Shown piece after piece: positions 44,269 to 58,400 of a stretch of DNA of 64,000 bases (position 1 is its first letter; each line of letters begins with the position of its first letter). The position numbers and the translations under genes are program-made. Under the pieces are notes generated by a model, which did not search any database, was not told where the DNA came from, and saw only the letters and a list, made by a program, of their open reading frames with translations. The DNA is taken from contig JAQGDQ010000081.1 in assembly GCA_030141605.1 (NCBI GenBank), forward strand, positions 547,397 through 611,396, read 5' to 3'. The stretch is from Tubiluchus corallicola (taxonomy: Eukaryota > Priapulida > Priapulimorpha > Priapulimorphida > Tubiluchidae).

Positions 44269-44700
44269 TGAAGTTGGTAGATGGTCGAAAACTCCTTTGG
44301 AAAATAGACTTCGTTCATGTGGCCAAATACAAGACAAGGAGCATATTTTGCTAAAATGTCATAGAACGAGTCATTTCAGAACTGAGTTTAGCTTTAATAA
44401 TATTGCTAATGCACGAATCAATGAATTTGGAAAATCATAAAAATTGTGTGCATTTGCTTATTGTGCAATAAAAGAATGCTAAGGGATACGAGATGTATCG
44501 CCCGATAACTACAATATAATGGTTGGCACAACTAATTTTCTTGTTATTTGTATAAGGTGTAATTTGAATTTGTTTTTCGCTTGGGAACAATGTTACTTGG
44601 AATGAACTGTTTTTATGGACTATTTGTTTCGCCACAGACTCGCTGTAACTTTTATGCAGTTGCAATAAATGTCAATAAATATCTAATTTAATCTAATTTT
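44269..44700 (+). mobile_element. LINE RT C-terminal end and 3' UTR, copy B
   Basis: Same RT knuckle frame as at 34398 (RSCG...DKEHILLKCH), ending in TAA near 44440, with the same AATAAATATC tail. Confidence 0.7.
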
Positions 44701-47056
44701 GATTAATACTGATACTTTAAATATTTAATGGGATCAAATTTTCAGACCTAATAAGTGTCATCCACACTCGAGCTTGGTTGCTTGCAGTTGTTCAAATCTC
44801 AATCCAAACAAGCCAACTAGCACTATCACATGGAACTAGTCATTATTATTAATATATGAGCTAGAAAATGGCAATTACCAACCACTTGGGACAAGCATAG
44901 AGCGTTCCTAATAAAAAACTTCAAAAATCAAATTTTCAAAATCTGTCAAAAGCTGCTAAGATTACCCTTCGAATGGTATGGTGCCGCTGTTATTGTTGTT
45001 GTTGTTGTTGAAATTGCTACTGCTGCTGCAGCTAACCAGAATAACTGTTAATAGTTTCTGTACTAAATAACTTGTTAGTAAAACAGTTTCACAGTATATC
45101 AGCACTGGTCAACTGTTAGTAGACTCAAAGGTTGAGAGAACAGCTATGCAGTATAACAGTACCAGTTACTTCCTTCCCTTTATACAGTTGAAAACTGAAA
45201 GCTGAATATCAAAGTGCCAACTACTAGAGATACATGGTTGTGGCAGTACTGGTATATAGCTCATTATTAAGGATACTCCTCTAACATAACACACAGAACA
45301 GGTGTATCTTAGTCAACATCAAACGCCCATACATCTTTCCTTAGCAAAAGAAGTAACTGGGAACAGAAATGCTTACACGAAAACGAAAACACCAGAAAGC
45401 AGTTTTTCGGCAATCCACCTACTAGCCAGGCTCATTCTGCTTAACTGTCATGTGAAACATTGCAAAAGGAAATGGAAATTTTGAATACATACAAATTCAT
45501 GCTGTGACTCTTGTTGCTTTAACATCACTCGCATAATTGGCATCAAATCACGTGACTGAACCGTAAAGTAAATTACAGGTCAGTATATTTATGAAAACAA
45601 ACATTTTTAACAGTTCGCCTACAGACATATTGCATTGACTGTAGGTCACACAAAGCAAAAACTCACAGCAAACCGAATAATATCGGAAATAGCCTGGAAA
45701 AAATAAATGGCTCTGTAAGCAATTCCAAGAGCTGAGAAAATGTTTTATCTATTAGACGGCTCACTACAGTGCAAACTTGCAGCAATGAGTTTGTTTTGCA
45801 AATTCAGCCTACCTAGTAAAAAGATAGGTAAACAATCCACTTAGACCTAAATGAAAATAAAATTGGCAACTCTGACTATGTACATTATCAATTATATATA
45901 TATATATATATTTATTACACCATGTAGTAATAATTATAACTATAATATGTATAGACAAAACATTCAAATGAGATTAAAAAGTTTAACTGTACAGCAAGAG
46001 CCAATTATTTATAAAGCCATAACTTAAATATTATCTATACACATATTTACACAATACAAATGTATGTGGGTGTACACCACAATGCAGTAACTGACTGCAT
46101 TACTGTGACAATGAAGTACAAAGAGTAACATATATATTTAGATTATAATCCCACTGCATATATGGTTGCAATTTTTAATAGAACACATCAAAGCAGACAA
46201 CACAGATAATGGTTAGTAATTTCTATACTAAAGAAAAACTTGTTATTAGACACAAAGATAGAGAAAACAGTTACACTGTATAACAGCACTGGTTAATGCT
46301 TTCCTTTAATACAGTTAGGCACAGTATGCAATATAAAAATCAAACTTAACGGAAGTGCCAACTACTAGAGTTAAATGGTTGTGGCAGTACTGGTATATAG
46401 CTCATTATTAAGCATACTTAACTAACATGACACACAAAACCGGTGTGTCCTAGTTATTATCAAAAGCTCATACATCTTCCCTTAACAATAGAAACAATAA
46501 ATATTGAATAGGGACAGAAAAGCATACATGACATCAATAAAAAATAGCTTTTTTGGCAATCCACTTACTAGCCAAGCTTAACTGTCATGTGAAACACTGT
46601 AGAAGGAAATAGAAATTTAGGAAACACACTCAGAAATTATCAAGAAAATGCACAAGGTGCCTTATCATTATATCATACAAAGACTAACAGAAATGTGAAC
46701 AAATATATCAATCGTTAAGGATGCTCAAAATGATGTTCAAGAATAATGATACTGATAAATACTAAATAATGCAAAATACCATTAAGCACAATGGCATCAA
46801 TAACAGTAACAAATACAAAACAGCATAACTGACTTTTGCATAAATGGTTACAGCCCTTGTTTATTTAGCGTATTAAGCACTTATTATTCCAACTTGTTCA
46901 TTAAACATTTAAATAATAGACTACAAATGTACAATGTTATGTGAAGGAAAAAAACAAAAAATTAACAAATTTGCAACTGTTTTACACAAATGATGCAAAT
47001 GAAACCTTTACAGGTGCCACTGAATATTGTAAAATATGTTTTAAATATTCAAATAA

Positions 47057-47091
<35 letters not shown>

Positions 47092-47560
47092 AGAAGCCAA
47101 AAGGGTATTAACAAATTCTTGGGGTATCTTAGGGTATCTTAGAGTATTAACAAATTCTACTTACATATGCATAAACCAAAATTCCAGTTAAACTCATATA
47201 AACGACGTACAATTTAAACCAGGAAAAAGTGCAAGCTAAATTTTTGTGAATTCAGTCGCAATGACTTGTTTGCGAAGTGATACGTTTGTGACACAGCATT
47301 ACATAAGTTATGATACAAGAACTAGTGCTCACTACTGTACTACTGGGCAGGCAACTTAGCTATAGATGTAAAAAGAGCGTTGCAATAATTTTACAGTACA
47401 ATCGCATTGTTTGTTGCCCCTGCCATAGCAAACCTAGACTAAAAAGGAAAAACTTCTGTAACAATTAGCACAATACATTTATGTGTGTAGAAAGTATGTA
47501 ATAAATAGCCACTGCCATTCATTAGCTGATCATTAACATGTGTGCTAGGATGGCCAATTA

Positions 47561-48918
47561 CTAGAGTACCCAGTGAGTACGGCAGTGAGTATGTTTTTTA
47601 AAGTACAGGGCTATCATCATTCAAAGCAAACATGCTGCTGTATACAGCCAATAGTGATTTAAACACTTGTATAATTTTTATGCCTGGAGATTTATACATC
47701 TGGCCCTCCCTCCAGAAATTTGCAAACATTTTCAGCACGCACTAATTTTATGTTTTAATAAATGAATGTGTCGGTAATGGATGACATGAAGGGGGCAGCC
47801 TTACAGTCAAATGTAAAAAACAAGACAAAATACGAGAGTAGTGACCAGCAGACAATTGCCATGGTAGAAAAAAGTAAATATGATGTGTTGCAGTTCAGTG
47901 AACCTTTCACGTAAGGGTAGCAAGAGCACAATTCACATGCTCAAGCTAGTGCATCACAAAACTACTGCCAGTTTAGTGCCATAAGAAGTTTAGTTTTGAC
48001 TAATTCAGATAATTAATAATTTAGATGTCTGCAATGGTAATCCGATTCATGACAGCCTCTTCCACGAAGACACACAAATAATTTAACTAGACAAAATCAC
48101 CTTTTCAACCCAGTTGGAGCACTTTCGTTGTTACTAGAACATTTTCAATTATTTTTAAAAATCTGTAATTTCTGTACAGTGTCTGTACAATATCCGTTAC
48201 ACACCAAGGCACTTCAAGTTGACAAATTAATTGACAACTGCACTAAATTACGTGAAAATATTGGTTTAATTAATGATAAAAGATGCAACTCACTGATATT
48301 CACTTAATACACATGTATAAGACATTTATGTACAACATTTTACAGCCAAAAAGGTTAACAAACTTTCAAAAAAAATATTGATTTTTTTTCATTAACGGTG
48401 AGAAGCAATGAAAATTAGAAGCCTTTTACTGCCATTTCCCAGTAATTCTAAATACAACTTTAAAAAAGATCCAAAAAAGATCAAGAACTCTATATTGTAA
48501 ATTCCAAACAAAGTCCTCATTATCAAGGTTAAATTGATAGAGTTCATATATAGCTGAACCTTAATCAAATCAAACCTTATTAGCACAAGACTTTACTGCA
48601 TCAATAAATTTAAACAAACTGCAAATTTATCCTCATGACAAACTGTAGCAAATAATCACGGTCTACTAGATCAGTCATTAAATGAATTGCACAAACTCCT
48701 TCAACGTGTGTTCTTCATAAATTTTTGTTCTTAATAATAACGTAATACAAATAAATATAGATACAAGTAAACTACATCATCATATAGCTTTCTTATAATG
48801 TCATTGACCTATCATAGGTATATTCTGAAAAGGCAATGCATGGACTAAAACCATAGTTGTCCTTCTGGGTTATGTTTACAATAAATTAACAAATACAGAA
48901 TACGCACATCGTATGTGA
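47561..48918. other. Spacer downstream of the PABIR/FAM122 gene
   Basis: No exon recognised. It contains the 3' flank of the minus-strand PABIR/FAM122 gene, whose stop is at 48919-48921; the polyadenylation site was not identified. Confidence 0.4.
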
Positions 48919-51900
48919 TTACTCTGACGTTGTTACACTGTTGTTATCCGTCGCAGTCGACGTAACTAGATGCTCCATTGACTGTGTCGCCACTTGCTCC
49001 TGGTCAGTGACCATTTGCAAAGAACTTGGCGTGGAGTGTGTGACAACAAGCGGAGACAACGTGGAAGTGGAAGTGTTCGCTTGTAACCTGTCTTTGTAAG
49101 AGGGATGAGTAAAGTGAGGCAGCCAACATGGCTGAGAAGAGTTGTCTGCAAAGGAAACAACACCTTTCATAAAAAGTGGCTTTATAATTTGACTTTTCAA
49201 TACATGGTGCATGTCTATCATCAAATATCAGTTCCCCAGTTTAACAATTTCAGTCAAAAAGTTATCTAGAAAACTATTGTATAACCACTAACATGTGTTT
49301 GCTGTATTTTCAATTTTTAAAACCCGTTTATTTACATTCCATCACTGTCTCAAGATTTTTGGCTATTTAGTTATAAATACCTCTGCTGGGCCACCTAATA
49401 ACCTTATACTTACTGTTAGCCGTAGAAATGGTAATGGGAGACCCATTATTGGCACTGAGAGCTAGAACACGTTGCTCGGGACTATCTTCTTCCATGCTGG
49501 CCGAACTGCTAGATGATAAACTAGAAACAATGAAAAAGAATGAGTGAAGAAATGTAAAAAATATATAAGAAGGTACTATACATAATAGCAAATCGATTTC
49601 TACTCTGAGGAGAAACAATCTCTTAATTCTGCCAAACATGAAGCAAGCACAGTTTCTGCACTTTCCACAAGCCAAGTCAAAATCAAGTGTGGTTTCTTGC
49701 ACAGCAAGAACAGTTCTAATCCTGTTCATTATATGGCTTCTTGCTTTCAAAAATACCCATCATCTAACACACCTGCATTAAACAGGTAGTAAATGTCTTT
49801 AATTTTGTTATTTTATTTTACTTTTTCGGTGAGCGAAACAGCCAAATAAAATACAAATCCAAAAACGTTACAATACACTACTAATACTAGGAATGCTAGG
49901 AAATCGAGAAGGCACAATTTCTCCCAAAATTATAAATGACACACAGTGTTTACTGTCTCTGAGACTACAATCAATGAGTAAAAAACCATGTCAAAACACT
50001 GCCAAAATGTATGCAGCATGACAGCTGCAACAAATGTGCAAAGCCGTCAATATGGCAACATGACAACAACATTTTCACAGCCACTGACATGCTGCAGAGA
50101 TGCAACATCCAGCAGCATTTTGCATTTTTTTCCATAGATTGCTCCAATGCATGAGTATAGTTCATACTGCTGGGATAGAACGTAGTTTTGCTGTACTAAG
50201 GCGTTTAGCGGAAAATGGTGATGAATTTGCTTTAAAGGAAGAAAGGATGATTCATATACTACCCCATTTTCAAGTCCGACGAAAAGTACACATGTTAACA
50301 CAATTAATACTGCAAAGGTGTTTCTGATATTTAAATAATAGATTAAAAACTTTTAGAGCCCAACTATTGATGACATCAGAAACTAATACAAGTTTCAACA
50401 GCAAAAATATTGAGCATGTTGCACGTGTTTTCAAAAGCGAAAATTGAAATACAGTGCTACTGTGAGATTTTTAGTGTGTTATACTAAAACTAGGCAAGTT
50501 TTAAGATAAAAATTCAAATTTCGAATTCACCGCTGTGTTCATGCATCAGCTGTTGAACGTGTGTAGTTCATCACAAACTAACACATCTGAACTGAGAGGT
50601 ACAATACCTGTTGCAATGCACTTCCAAAATGCAGGCGCTAGTGCCCTTCTAACTAGCGAATGGCGAAATGCATGTAACAGCAACGAAATTGTGTTTGTGT
50701 GGTAATAATTCTTTTACGCAAGTCATTTTTGAAAAAATAGTATGTTTCCTTTCAATGTTTTAAAGAGTAGATTGTTTTGACCCAGTTTAAGACTGGGTCC
50801 GGTTTGGCTTTAACTTTCATTTACCTGTGGGAGACAGGATGCGGTATATAAGAAATTCTATCAGCATAAGCACCAGGACTGTTGCAAATTTTCTTCGGTG
50901 GGCTCATACAACTGCGTGGGTCATCATGATCACTATCAACTAAGAAAAACAGACAAATAAAAACTTTAACACAGCACTCCTGTAATATCCTTTTCTGCAC
51001 AAAAATAGCAGCTAAAACACTTTGTGTGTATGTGTGCGTGCATGTGTGAGGGTGTGTGTGTGTGTGCATGCGTGCATGTGTGTATGTGTGTGTGAGAGAG
51101 AGAGAGGATGTGGTTGTATGTGTATGCATGTGCATGTATGTTTCAAAGGGAAGAAGAGAGGACAGGATAAGAGACAAGAGAGAAGAGACGAGGAGCGCAA
51201 ATGAAGAGAGAAAAGGAAAACACAGACGAAGGAAAAAACGAAAGGAGTCAAGAGGAGAGGTCAAAAGGAAGCAGAAAAGATGGCAAAGATCCAGTATTTG
51301 AACCCGAGTTTAGCTCCTTAATAATGCAATAAACATCATAACAACCCAAGCTTAAAGTTTTATCAGAAATTTTACTTATCTTTGGCATTTCTTAGAATGT
51401 CACGTTCAATATAAGTATCAAATGATGCCTCTTGTTATGCTTATGTCTGTACTATCCAGTTACATGTACACTGCCAAACGTAAGTCAAGCTGCCACCAAA
51501 CTGGTAACTCGAAAGTGTTAATTACAATCACAAAATATTAAATTTTCCTCTTTTTTTTAATTGCAAACATACATAGCAATACTTTGACTCAAAGCACAAA
51601 AAGACGCTCTTCATAAATATAGATCAGTTTATATTTCTTTATATTGTCAATAAGATCAATAATTTGTTTTTGGTGAGTGAGTGGGGCACAATGGGATGGT
51701 GATGCAGGGCCGTTTTACCAGGTGGCACAATTACTTTAAATAACCAAAAATTTTCTTTTTTAATTATGTAAGTTTTTCAGACAAGTACATTTAATGCAAA
51801 GTAATATTGCTTTGCGTGTGAAGTTTTTTGGGATATACTTTAAAATACCTTTTCTCTCTCCCTTTAAGCTGCTGACAGCATTTTAAATAAATGTTACCAG

Positions 51901-54900
51901 CTTAGCATATTTTACCCAAAACAACAAATGACAAACAAATTCAAGGTGTTACCTTTCCGTTTGACACCTGCCAATGCACTCGGTCTAATAGGACTTGAGC
52001 TTCTTCTAGTAAAAGACTTCCGAGTCGGACTCGGACTTGGGCTAGGAGAAAAGGAAGATGCTCTCACAGGTGCACCCATTGAAGGTGAGAAGCATTGCTG
52101 AAATGCAGGAAAAGCATGAACAACACTTTCAACAGGTGAAGCTCAATAATGAATGAAAATCTTAAGGATATTATGCACATAGATTACTGCTTCTGCCCTG
52201 TTCCATTACAAGAATGAATTTTATTTTTTTATTTAAACATGTCACACTGCATGAACTTTTTTGCTGTGTAGACGAAAGCTATCCCTAACAAGCTGGCCAA
52301 GCTTATGTCAAAATAGATTGCTCAGTAATCTTGATTCTATCTATCATTGACTATTACTATCTCAATAACACTGCTAGGCTTGGGATCCGTGCGCCCACGC
52401 ATGAAACAACAAAACCTTAACCCAACTCCAGGATTCCAATAGTAAATTATGTGACACTATAGAAACCCAAAACCACATTTTACACATAGTTTACAGGGCA
52501 GTTGTACCTGCCTTTTATGATTTTAGCAATCAGAGTACAGTGCCTATAAATATGGCATCACACTCAGCAGCGGCATAAAGCAACACTAGAGCAAAAAACA
52601 CTAACCACAGAAGAGCTTACTAAATGAAAAATGAATGATTCAGATTAACGGTGATTGCCTTTTGTAGTACACTATACTGTATAGCAGTGGTGTTGATAAC
52701 AATAATTTTAATACAACTCACTTTGCCGACACAACGCGTAGGTGACGGTGAGCAAGACAGGGCGTTATGCGACCACGGCAATATGTGCAATGGCTCTGTG
52801 ACTGGCTTCGAACGATTCTCGTTATTTTCTGCTCCATCGTCTAGGTGAAGCTCATCACACGACCTTGAAATCTGTATAGCAGAGCGCAGTTCCCTAATAA
52901 AGAATAAACAGGAGTTTTAAACAGCTACTAGTATAAGCTTCTCCATTTTTCTTGCAATGAACTTTACAACCAAAAAAACATTTCGGATAATGTGTCATGA
53001 AAAACTTTTGTATAATAAATGTGTACACTGGTTACAGTACTAACGCAGACACCTATAAAAATTTCTGCCAAACTGACACAAAATAACATAACATTAACAT
53101 TTACTGACTTTCCGGGGACTTCTGTGGCAGAACCCACACTTGCAAAAATAGAATCATAATAGAGTAAAAGAGTAAAAATAGAGTAACTAACAGAATAATA
53201 AGGTTTTCTTCTGAACTCACTAACAGATACTTTTCATCGACAATGTTATTCTTGAACAGTGAAAGTATGGTGTAAAGGCAAAAAGTTACGCAAATTCAGC
53301 TCGATAACTGCTACACGTTACATACTTTCTTATCTCAATTATTAAAACCATCTCAACAGTGAACTACAGATAAACCATATTTTAAACTTACATGTAATAG
53401 CAGCAAGATACTTTATCCTTGATATTGTTAAAAACTGAGCTAAGAATGAAATAGGGGTACCTTTCGTGGTTGACTTCTCTTGCATTGCTCAAATCCATTC
53501 CTTCTTCTTGCTTAATCTGGCTCACCCGTGAAGGTATTCGAAGTGTTGGCGACGGCTGCAACAAGCATTAAGGAAATTAAATATATATTTTTTGTGAGTC
53601 TTCTGTGTAACATGAAATTCAACTTCTGTTACAATATCAGTTTCGTCTAAAGTGTGTAACACAGTTTGACTCAAAAATGTTAACTTAAAGATTTTTTGAA
53701 GCACTGGTGGGTTAATCTATTTTTTACTCTCAAACATTTAAGTTTTACTGTTTTTAAAATGAACACAATGAAATTATGCACACAGTACAAAACCCCATTT
53801 TTCCAAATAATCACAAATGAAATACTATACCATAATGATAAAACACTATATAGATAAAAATTAGAAAGTAACGAACGTTTGTCCCGGGTCCTGCACTGAA
53901 ACGACGTGTTCGATTAGGATAAAAGGCACTCGTAGACACAGCATGAATCTCACTTTCTGAACTACAACAAACAGTGTAAATAAAATGAATATGAGGGCAC
54001 TAGAGTAGAGCATTCTCTATCAGAAAGTGAATCAAATTTTTGATTTTCGAACTCAAATCAAACTGATTTTCAAGATTTCAAATCCAAATTGAAATTGAAT
54101 TCAGTTCCAGAAATTTTTGAATCATTAAATAAAAAGCAATCCCGCAAAAAATATCAGATCCTGCATATTACTTGATTTTATTCTGCAGTTAAAACACTAA
54201 TAATTTGTTTAAAAATTATATGCAGAAGCAGCAGTTAAATTTTGCCAATTGCATAATATTTCAAACATTGTCATGATAAAGAACATGTGTAGTTGAAGTG
54301 CTGAATTATTCGAATCTATAATTTTACATTCGAATCAAACTCATACTAAAAAAATTTATTCAAATCAAAACTTGAACATTCGATGCTCACCTCTAGTAGG
54401 CCAAAAGAAGAAATTTAAAATTGATCATTTTAAGTAAGGTTAAATTTCCATTTTACATATGATTTGCAAAATAAATTTCTAGATCTGCCAAGTTTACATT
54501 GAACTGTAAAGCATTACATGAACAAAACTGAAAACGTGTACATGCCAAAGATTTGAAGAATTTAAGAAGGAAAATGTGCAAGACGTTTTCATTGTACAGA
54601 ATAAGAGCAGAAAAAATTGTGACTGTAAATGTGCTATAATTATAATGCTTTATTCTCATTCATAATTAAATCAGTTATAAACTTAGAGCAGAATGCCAAA
54701 TGTATATTCTGAAAAACATCACATTGTATCCTAAACACATGAACCAGCCAGCAGGAAACAAAACACTGCCTAGTATCAAAGTACACTCTTAGCATAGTAA
54801 ATTACAATTTCACGAATGCTTCAATCAATAATTTCCATGACAGCAAATTGAAAATTGATTACTATATTATTAGTGGTCCCCAGTCCCCATTCAAACATTT

Positions 54901-55416
54901 AAAGTGGATTTTATGTAGCATGCAGATAAGGATGTGTTTTGGGGGGTGCGGAATACATAAAATCGTTGTTTTCAATGCACCCATTTACGCAAATTGCATG
55001 TGTTATTCTTTTTCTGCAGACTATTCCACAGGCTGTTCCGTAGGTGGAAAACGCATCCGCATGCTACATCCCGTCCCGATGTAAGGTTTATTAATTGCCC
55101 CACCCTCCGTGTTCCAAAAGTGGTGTGCAAGCTGCCAAGGAGTGCCAACTTTGCCGAGTAACATGAACCAGAGGCTGCAATATGAATAATATAAACATCG
55201 TTGTCAAGAAAAGCAAACTTGTGTTTCATATAAGTTTTCTTAAAAATAATCATTCATGAGAAGGCTAAACAAAACAAGTATTTACCAGGAGCGAGTATGA
55301 CCAAGCAGATTGATCATGGGAGCACTATTTGACCGTTTTAAGTTTGAGCTCAGACCACCATCGTGGCGGCTATCATCACTGCATGAAGAGTCGGATGAAG
55401 AACTGTCAACATCCAT
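48919..55416 (-). CDS. PABIR: PABIR/FAM122-family inhibitor of PP2A-B55, 8 exons
   Basis: I assembled eight minus-strand exons: 55416-55286, 53961-53877, 53555-53461, 52893-52722, 52097-51953, 50939-50825, 49520-49414 and 49145-48919. All phases agree and the total is 1077 nt (358 aa plus stop). Residues ~27-33 are KRSNSAP, the 14-3-3-type site of human FAM122A. Residues 82-90 are RVSQIKQEE, matching the B55-binding motif RLHQIKQEE. The helix after it keeps GMDL, HERE and AIQIS, including two glutamates that in the human protein contact the PP2A catalytic subunit. Further on are SPSPTR, KQCFSPS and the TRRSSSPI...RPS...KRK block, likewise conserved. Family members are nuclear inhibitors of PP2A-B55 at mitotic entry and in checkpoint signalling. 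The C-terminus is Ser/Thr-rich and poorly conserved. Donor 2 (AAC/GTTCGT) is the weakest junction. Confidence 0.93.
50345..50700 (+). repeat. Dispersed repeat in PABIR intron, inverted partner at 55690
   Basis: The reverse complement of 55690-56040 matches this segment. Shared blocks include GATGACATCA, GAGCATGTTGC, AGCGAAAATTGAA, CTGAACT(G/A)AGAGGTAC and the long AATGGCGAAATGCATGTAAC. It is an unclassified interspersed repeat in the intron between exons 6 and 7. Confidence 0.75.
51024..51135. repeat. GT/GTGC-rich simple repeat
   Basis: An interrupted (GT)n tract followed by a GA-rich stretch, in the intron between PABIR exons 6 and 5. The Cys/Val- and His/Thr-rich ORFs over it are artefacts. 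Confidence 0.9.
51635..51850 (+). repeat. Dispersed repeat, copy 2
   Basis: Matches 16240-16455 in the same orientation (TATATTGTCAATAAGAT, GTTTTACCAGGTGGC). It lies in an intron of the PABIR/FAM122 gene. Confidence 0.7.
54001..54395. mobile_element. hAT-type MITE, copy 2
   Basis: The ends TAGAGTAGAGCAT and GATGCTCACCTCTA match the family ends of copies 1 and 3 with some divergence. Internal AAATCAAA and TTCGAA-derived motifs are decayed. The target-site duplication is no longer clear. It lies in the first intron of the PABIR/FAM122 gene. Confidence 0.75.
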
Positions 55417-58400
55417 GTCACTGGTTGCTATAGTTACTGTTACAGCATCATTGCTCCATGCCAGTCAGCTCAGCCAGTAAAATATTAGTCACAAAAGTCT
55501 AGAAAAAAAGTTTTTATAATAACTGCAACACATGATGGAGGAAATGTCATCCACCATTAAAAGAAAACCTTATACAATCTTAAATTATGCCTCAAAACAA
55601 TCAATCCTGCAAAATATTGAGGGGAAATATACTATTTTTCAAGAATGATTTACGTGAAAGAATTATTACAATAGAACGGTAACTTTAGGTCTGCACGGCT
55701 ACTTCATCGCTGTTACATGCATTTCGCCATTTGCTAGTTAGATAGGCACTAGTGCCTGCACCTAGCAAACAATGCATAAAAACTGTACCTCTGTACCTCT
55801 TAGTTCAGAGAGGTGTTTGGTTGTGACGTAGCATACACGTTTAAGAGCTCATGCGCACAGCAGCAAATTTCAAATTTGAATGTTAAACTTCAAATTTGGC
55901 GAGTTTTTGTATATCACCCTGAATGTTGTACAGTAACACTGCTTCAATTTTCGCTTCAAACTTCAATCAGGAGCAACATGCTCATAGAATGTTTGTGTCA
56001 TTGAAAATTACGTTCAGTTGTGATGTCATCATTAATTGAGCTCGCCAGCCATTAATTAAGTTTTTAGCCTAATACTTAATTATTAGAAACACTTTGGCAT
56101 TAATTTATTAAAATGTATGTGCGCCTAGGCTACTCCACTTGAAATCAGTTTGTTGCGAAAGTCATGAAGTGCTAAAAATGTCTGAAAGTTCATAACACTA
56201 TAATTAACAGCGCTTTTTTGTTACTTTTACCTTTTTCTCAGCTTGAATCGAAATATTGCATTACTTATTTTCGCATGTGTTACTAAGAAAAACTGTTCAT
56301 TGTCTACCTACAGCGGTGTAATAATTGTAAAAGTACGATATATATTATGTTATTTGGTACACTTTGCATATTTTGATAAACTTACATGCGTTTTGTACTT
56401 ATGAAATTTCTCTTACAAAATGGGGCTTCACATGGACTGTATTATTTATATATACACACACACACACACGCATGCACGCACACAAACACACACACACACA
56501 TCCACACACGCACGCATGCACACACACACACACATATATAATGATGATGTGAATATAACATTTGTGGTCAAGGAGAATCTTTAAAAATTAGAATTACGTT
56601 CAGTTATTAATAAAGAGTTAGTAGGCAGGTACAGTATTACAGCAATGGAATTAAGTAAATGTGCAGCAATGTACTGACAGAAGTACCTGTACTGGGCGTC
56701 AGAGAACACAGTACTTAACTTAAATAGTACATGCTGAAAGAATTTCTTTACTTAGTAAACTTGTAAAGTAGAAGTAGTCTTTTAGCTCAAAAGTTACTTT
56801 ATAATTCAGCTCAGTCCACAAACAAGTGAACTTCAATGCTTTCAGCCTCTTCTGCTTATGGCTTGCTTTGATAGCTATGATTTTTAGTTTTCTTACCAGC
56901 TGAAATAATTCTTGTCTTAACATCACTACAGCCAGGCATATTTAATTATTAGTTTTTACTCATAAAACGACATGCAAGTTAACACTGAAATAATCGCATT
57001 ATACTACATTGCTACATTCTTCTACAGTGATTAGATCATTTTGACAGTGACGCCGAAAACAAAGGTAAACGTCTGGGGAGGCAGACCCGGCCCCGCAGTG
57101 TTAACATGTTATTAACAGAACAATAGGTTAACCCGGCAAATACTAAAAGAGCTAAAAAGCTGCACATAATAAAACACAAAGATTTGGAGTAATTGTTAAC
57201 ATAAAAGCGTATACTAAAAAAGTTAACACACCGAATATGTGTGTATAATATTTTTTAGTAAAAGGCACAATGATAACTCTCTGAAAAATCCACATAAGTG
57301 AACTGGCAATATGCAAACTTGAAAAAATCTTTTACGTAGTTCATTTCAGGCAACATTTCTTTTCTGATACAGCAGAGTTTGCCTATGAGTTTATAAATCT
57401 CAAAGTGGATACGGAAGTCGATTGATATAAATAAAATCACATGTATTATAATATTCAAGTTAGTTACTAATTATTCTGTGTTTTGTGCAGCATTTGTTCA
57501 ATTCAGTTCATGCGTTAGCAAAATGAGCTTTGACTTAACTACAACTATTAGTCTATTAAAAAGCATTTCAATAAAATAATACACAAATACATGCAAAAGA
57601 GAAAAACAATTAATAACTAATCTTAGTAAGATAAAAATATATCACATACGATGTGTGCATTTTTTTGTAAAAGCCAGAGTGGGCAGCAAAAGACCATGAA
57701 GAACCATGAGACTTCAGAAGTGCTTCTTCCAAAAACAATTTTTATAGGCACTTATAAAATATGTTTATTAAAAAATGCAATTTAGTACCCTTTCTTGTCA
57801 GACTCTAGGACAAATAAACTAAACTTGTTTATAATAATTAAAGTAATTGGAACAGAATGAAATACATTTTCACTATTAAATTAACTTAAAAACAGCACTT
57901 ACCATAACCAAAGAGGTGAAAATGCACGTTTCTAAAAACTAGCTGATAGAAATCATCACATTAATGCAAATAGCCATGATTCACCAGGTTTCAGGGCTAC
58001 CGTCACCAAATTAAGTCTAGTGTGATTGCTGCAATATTACCATTAAAATCACACTTCTATGATACTGAATGAAAAAAAGTGCATCACTGACTGGCATGTT
58101 CCCAAGGCTAGACCTGATAGTCAAATATACAACGTATGGTTCACTCTCGTGTAAATTTTTGTTTTTTTGTACCGTGTAATGATATGCTATAATTTATAAT
58201 ATGCTATTTATTTTTGTCAAAATTTTTATAAACAAAGAAAAACAAAATAACTCTTTAATATTTACTGTTAAACAAGACTGGTTAGATCTTGTTTATAATG
58301 ATTTAAAGAACACAACTATAATGAACTCATTAAGTTCAGATACGAGAAAATTAATACAATTTCAAAACACAATTAAATAAATAATTAACAATAATAACAA

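Larger units (their letters stand above)
39812..47560. repeat. Segmental duplication, copy B
   Basis: Matches copy A (27745-36790) in the same orientation and order but lacks the 1.8-kb block that in copy A contains the LTR element. Within copy B the segment at about 45070-45480 is repeated at about 46215-46640, with roughly 730 bp of other sequence between. Homology ends near 47560 at ATGGCCAATTACTAG, the same place as in copy A. Confidence 0.9.

Noticed and set aside
51012-51301. Cys/Val- and His/Thr-rich ORFs
   Set aside because: They come from the GT/GA simple repeat inside a PABIR intron.
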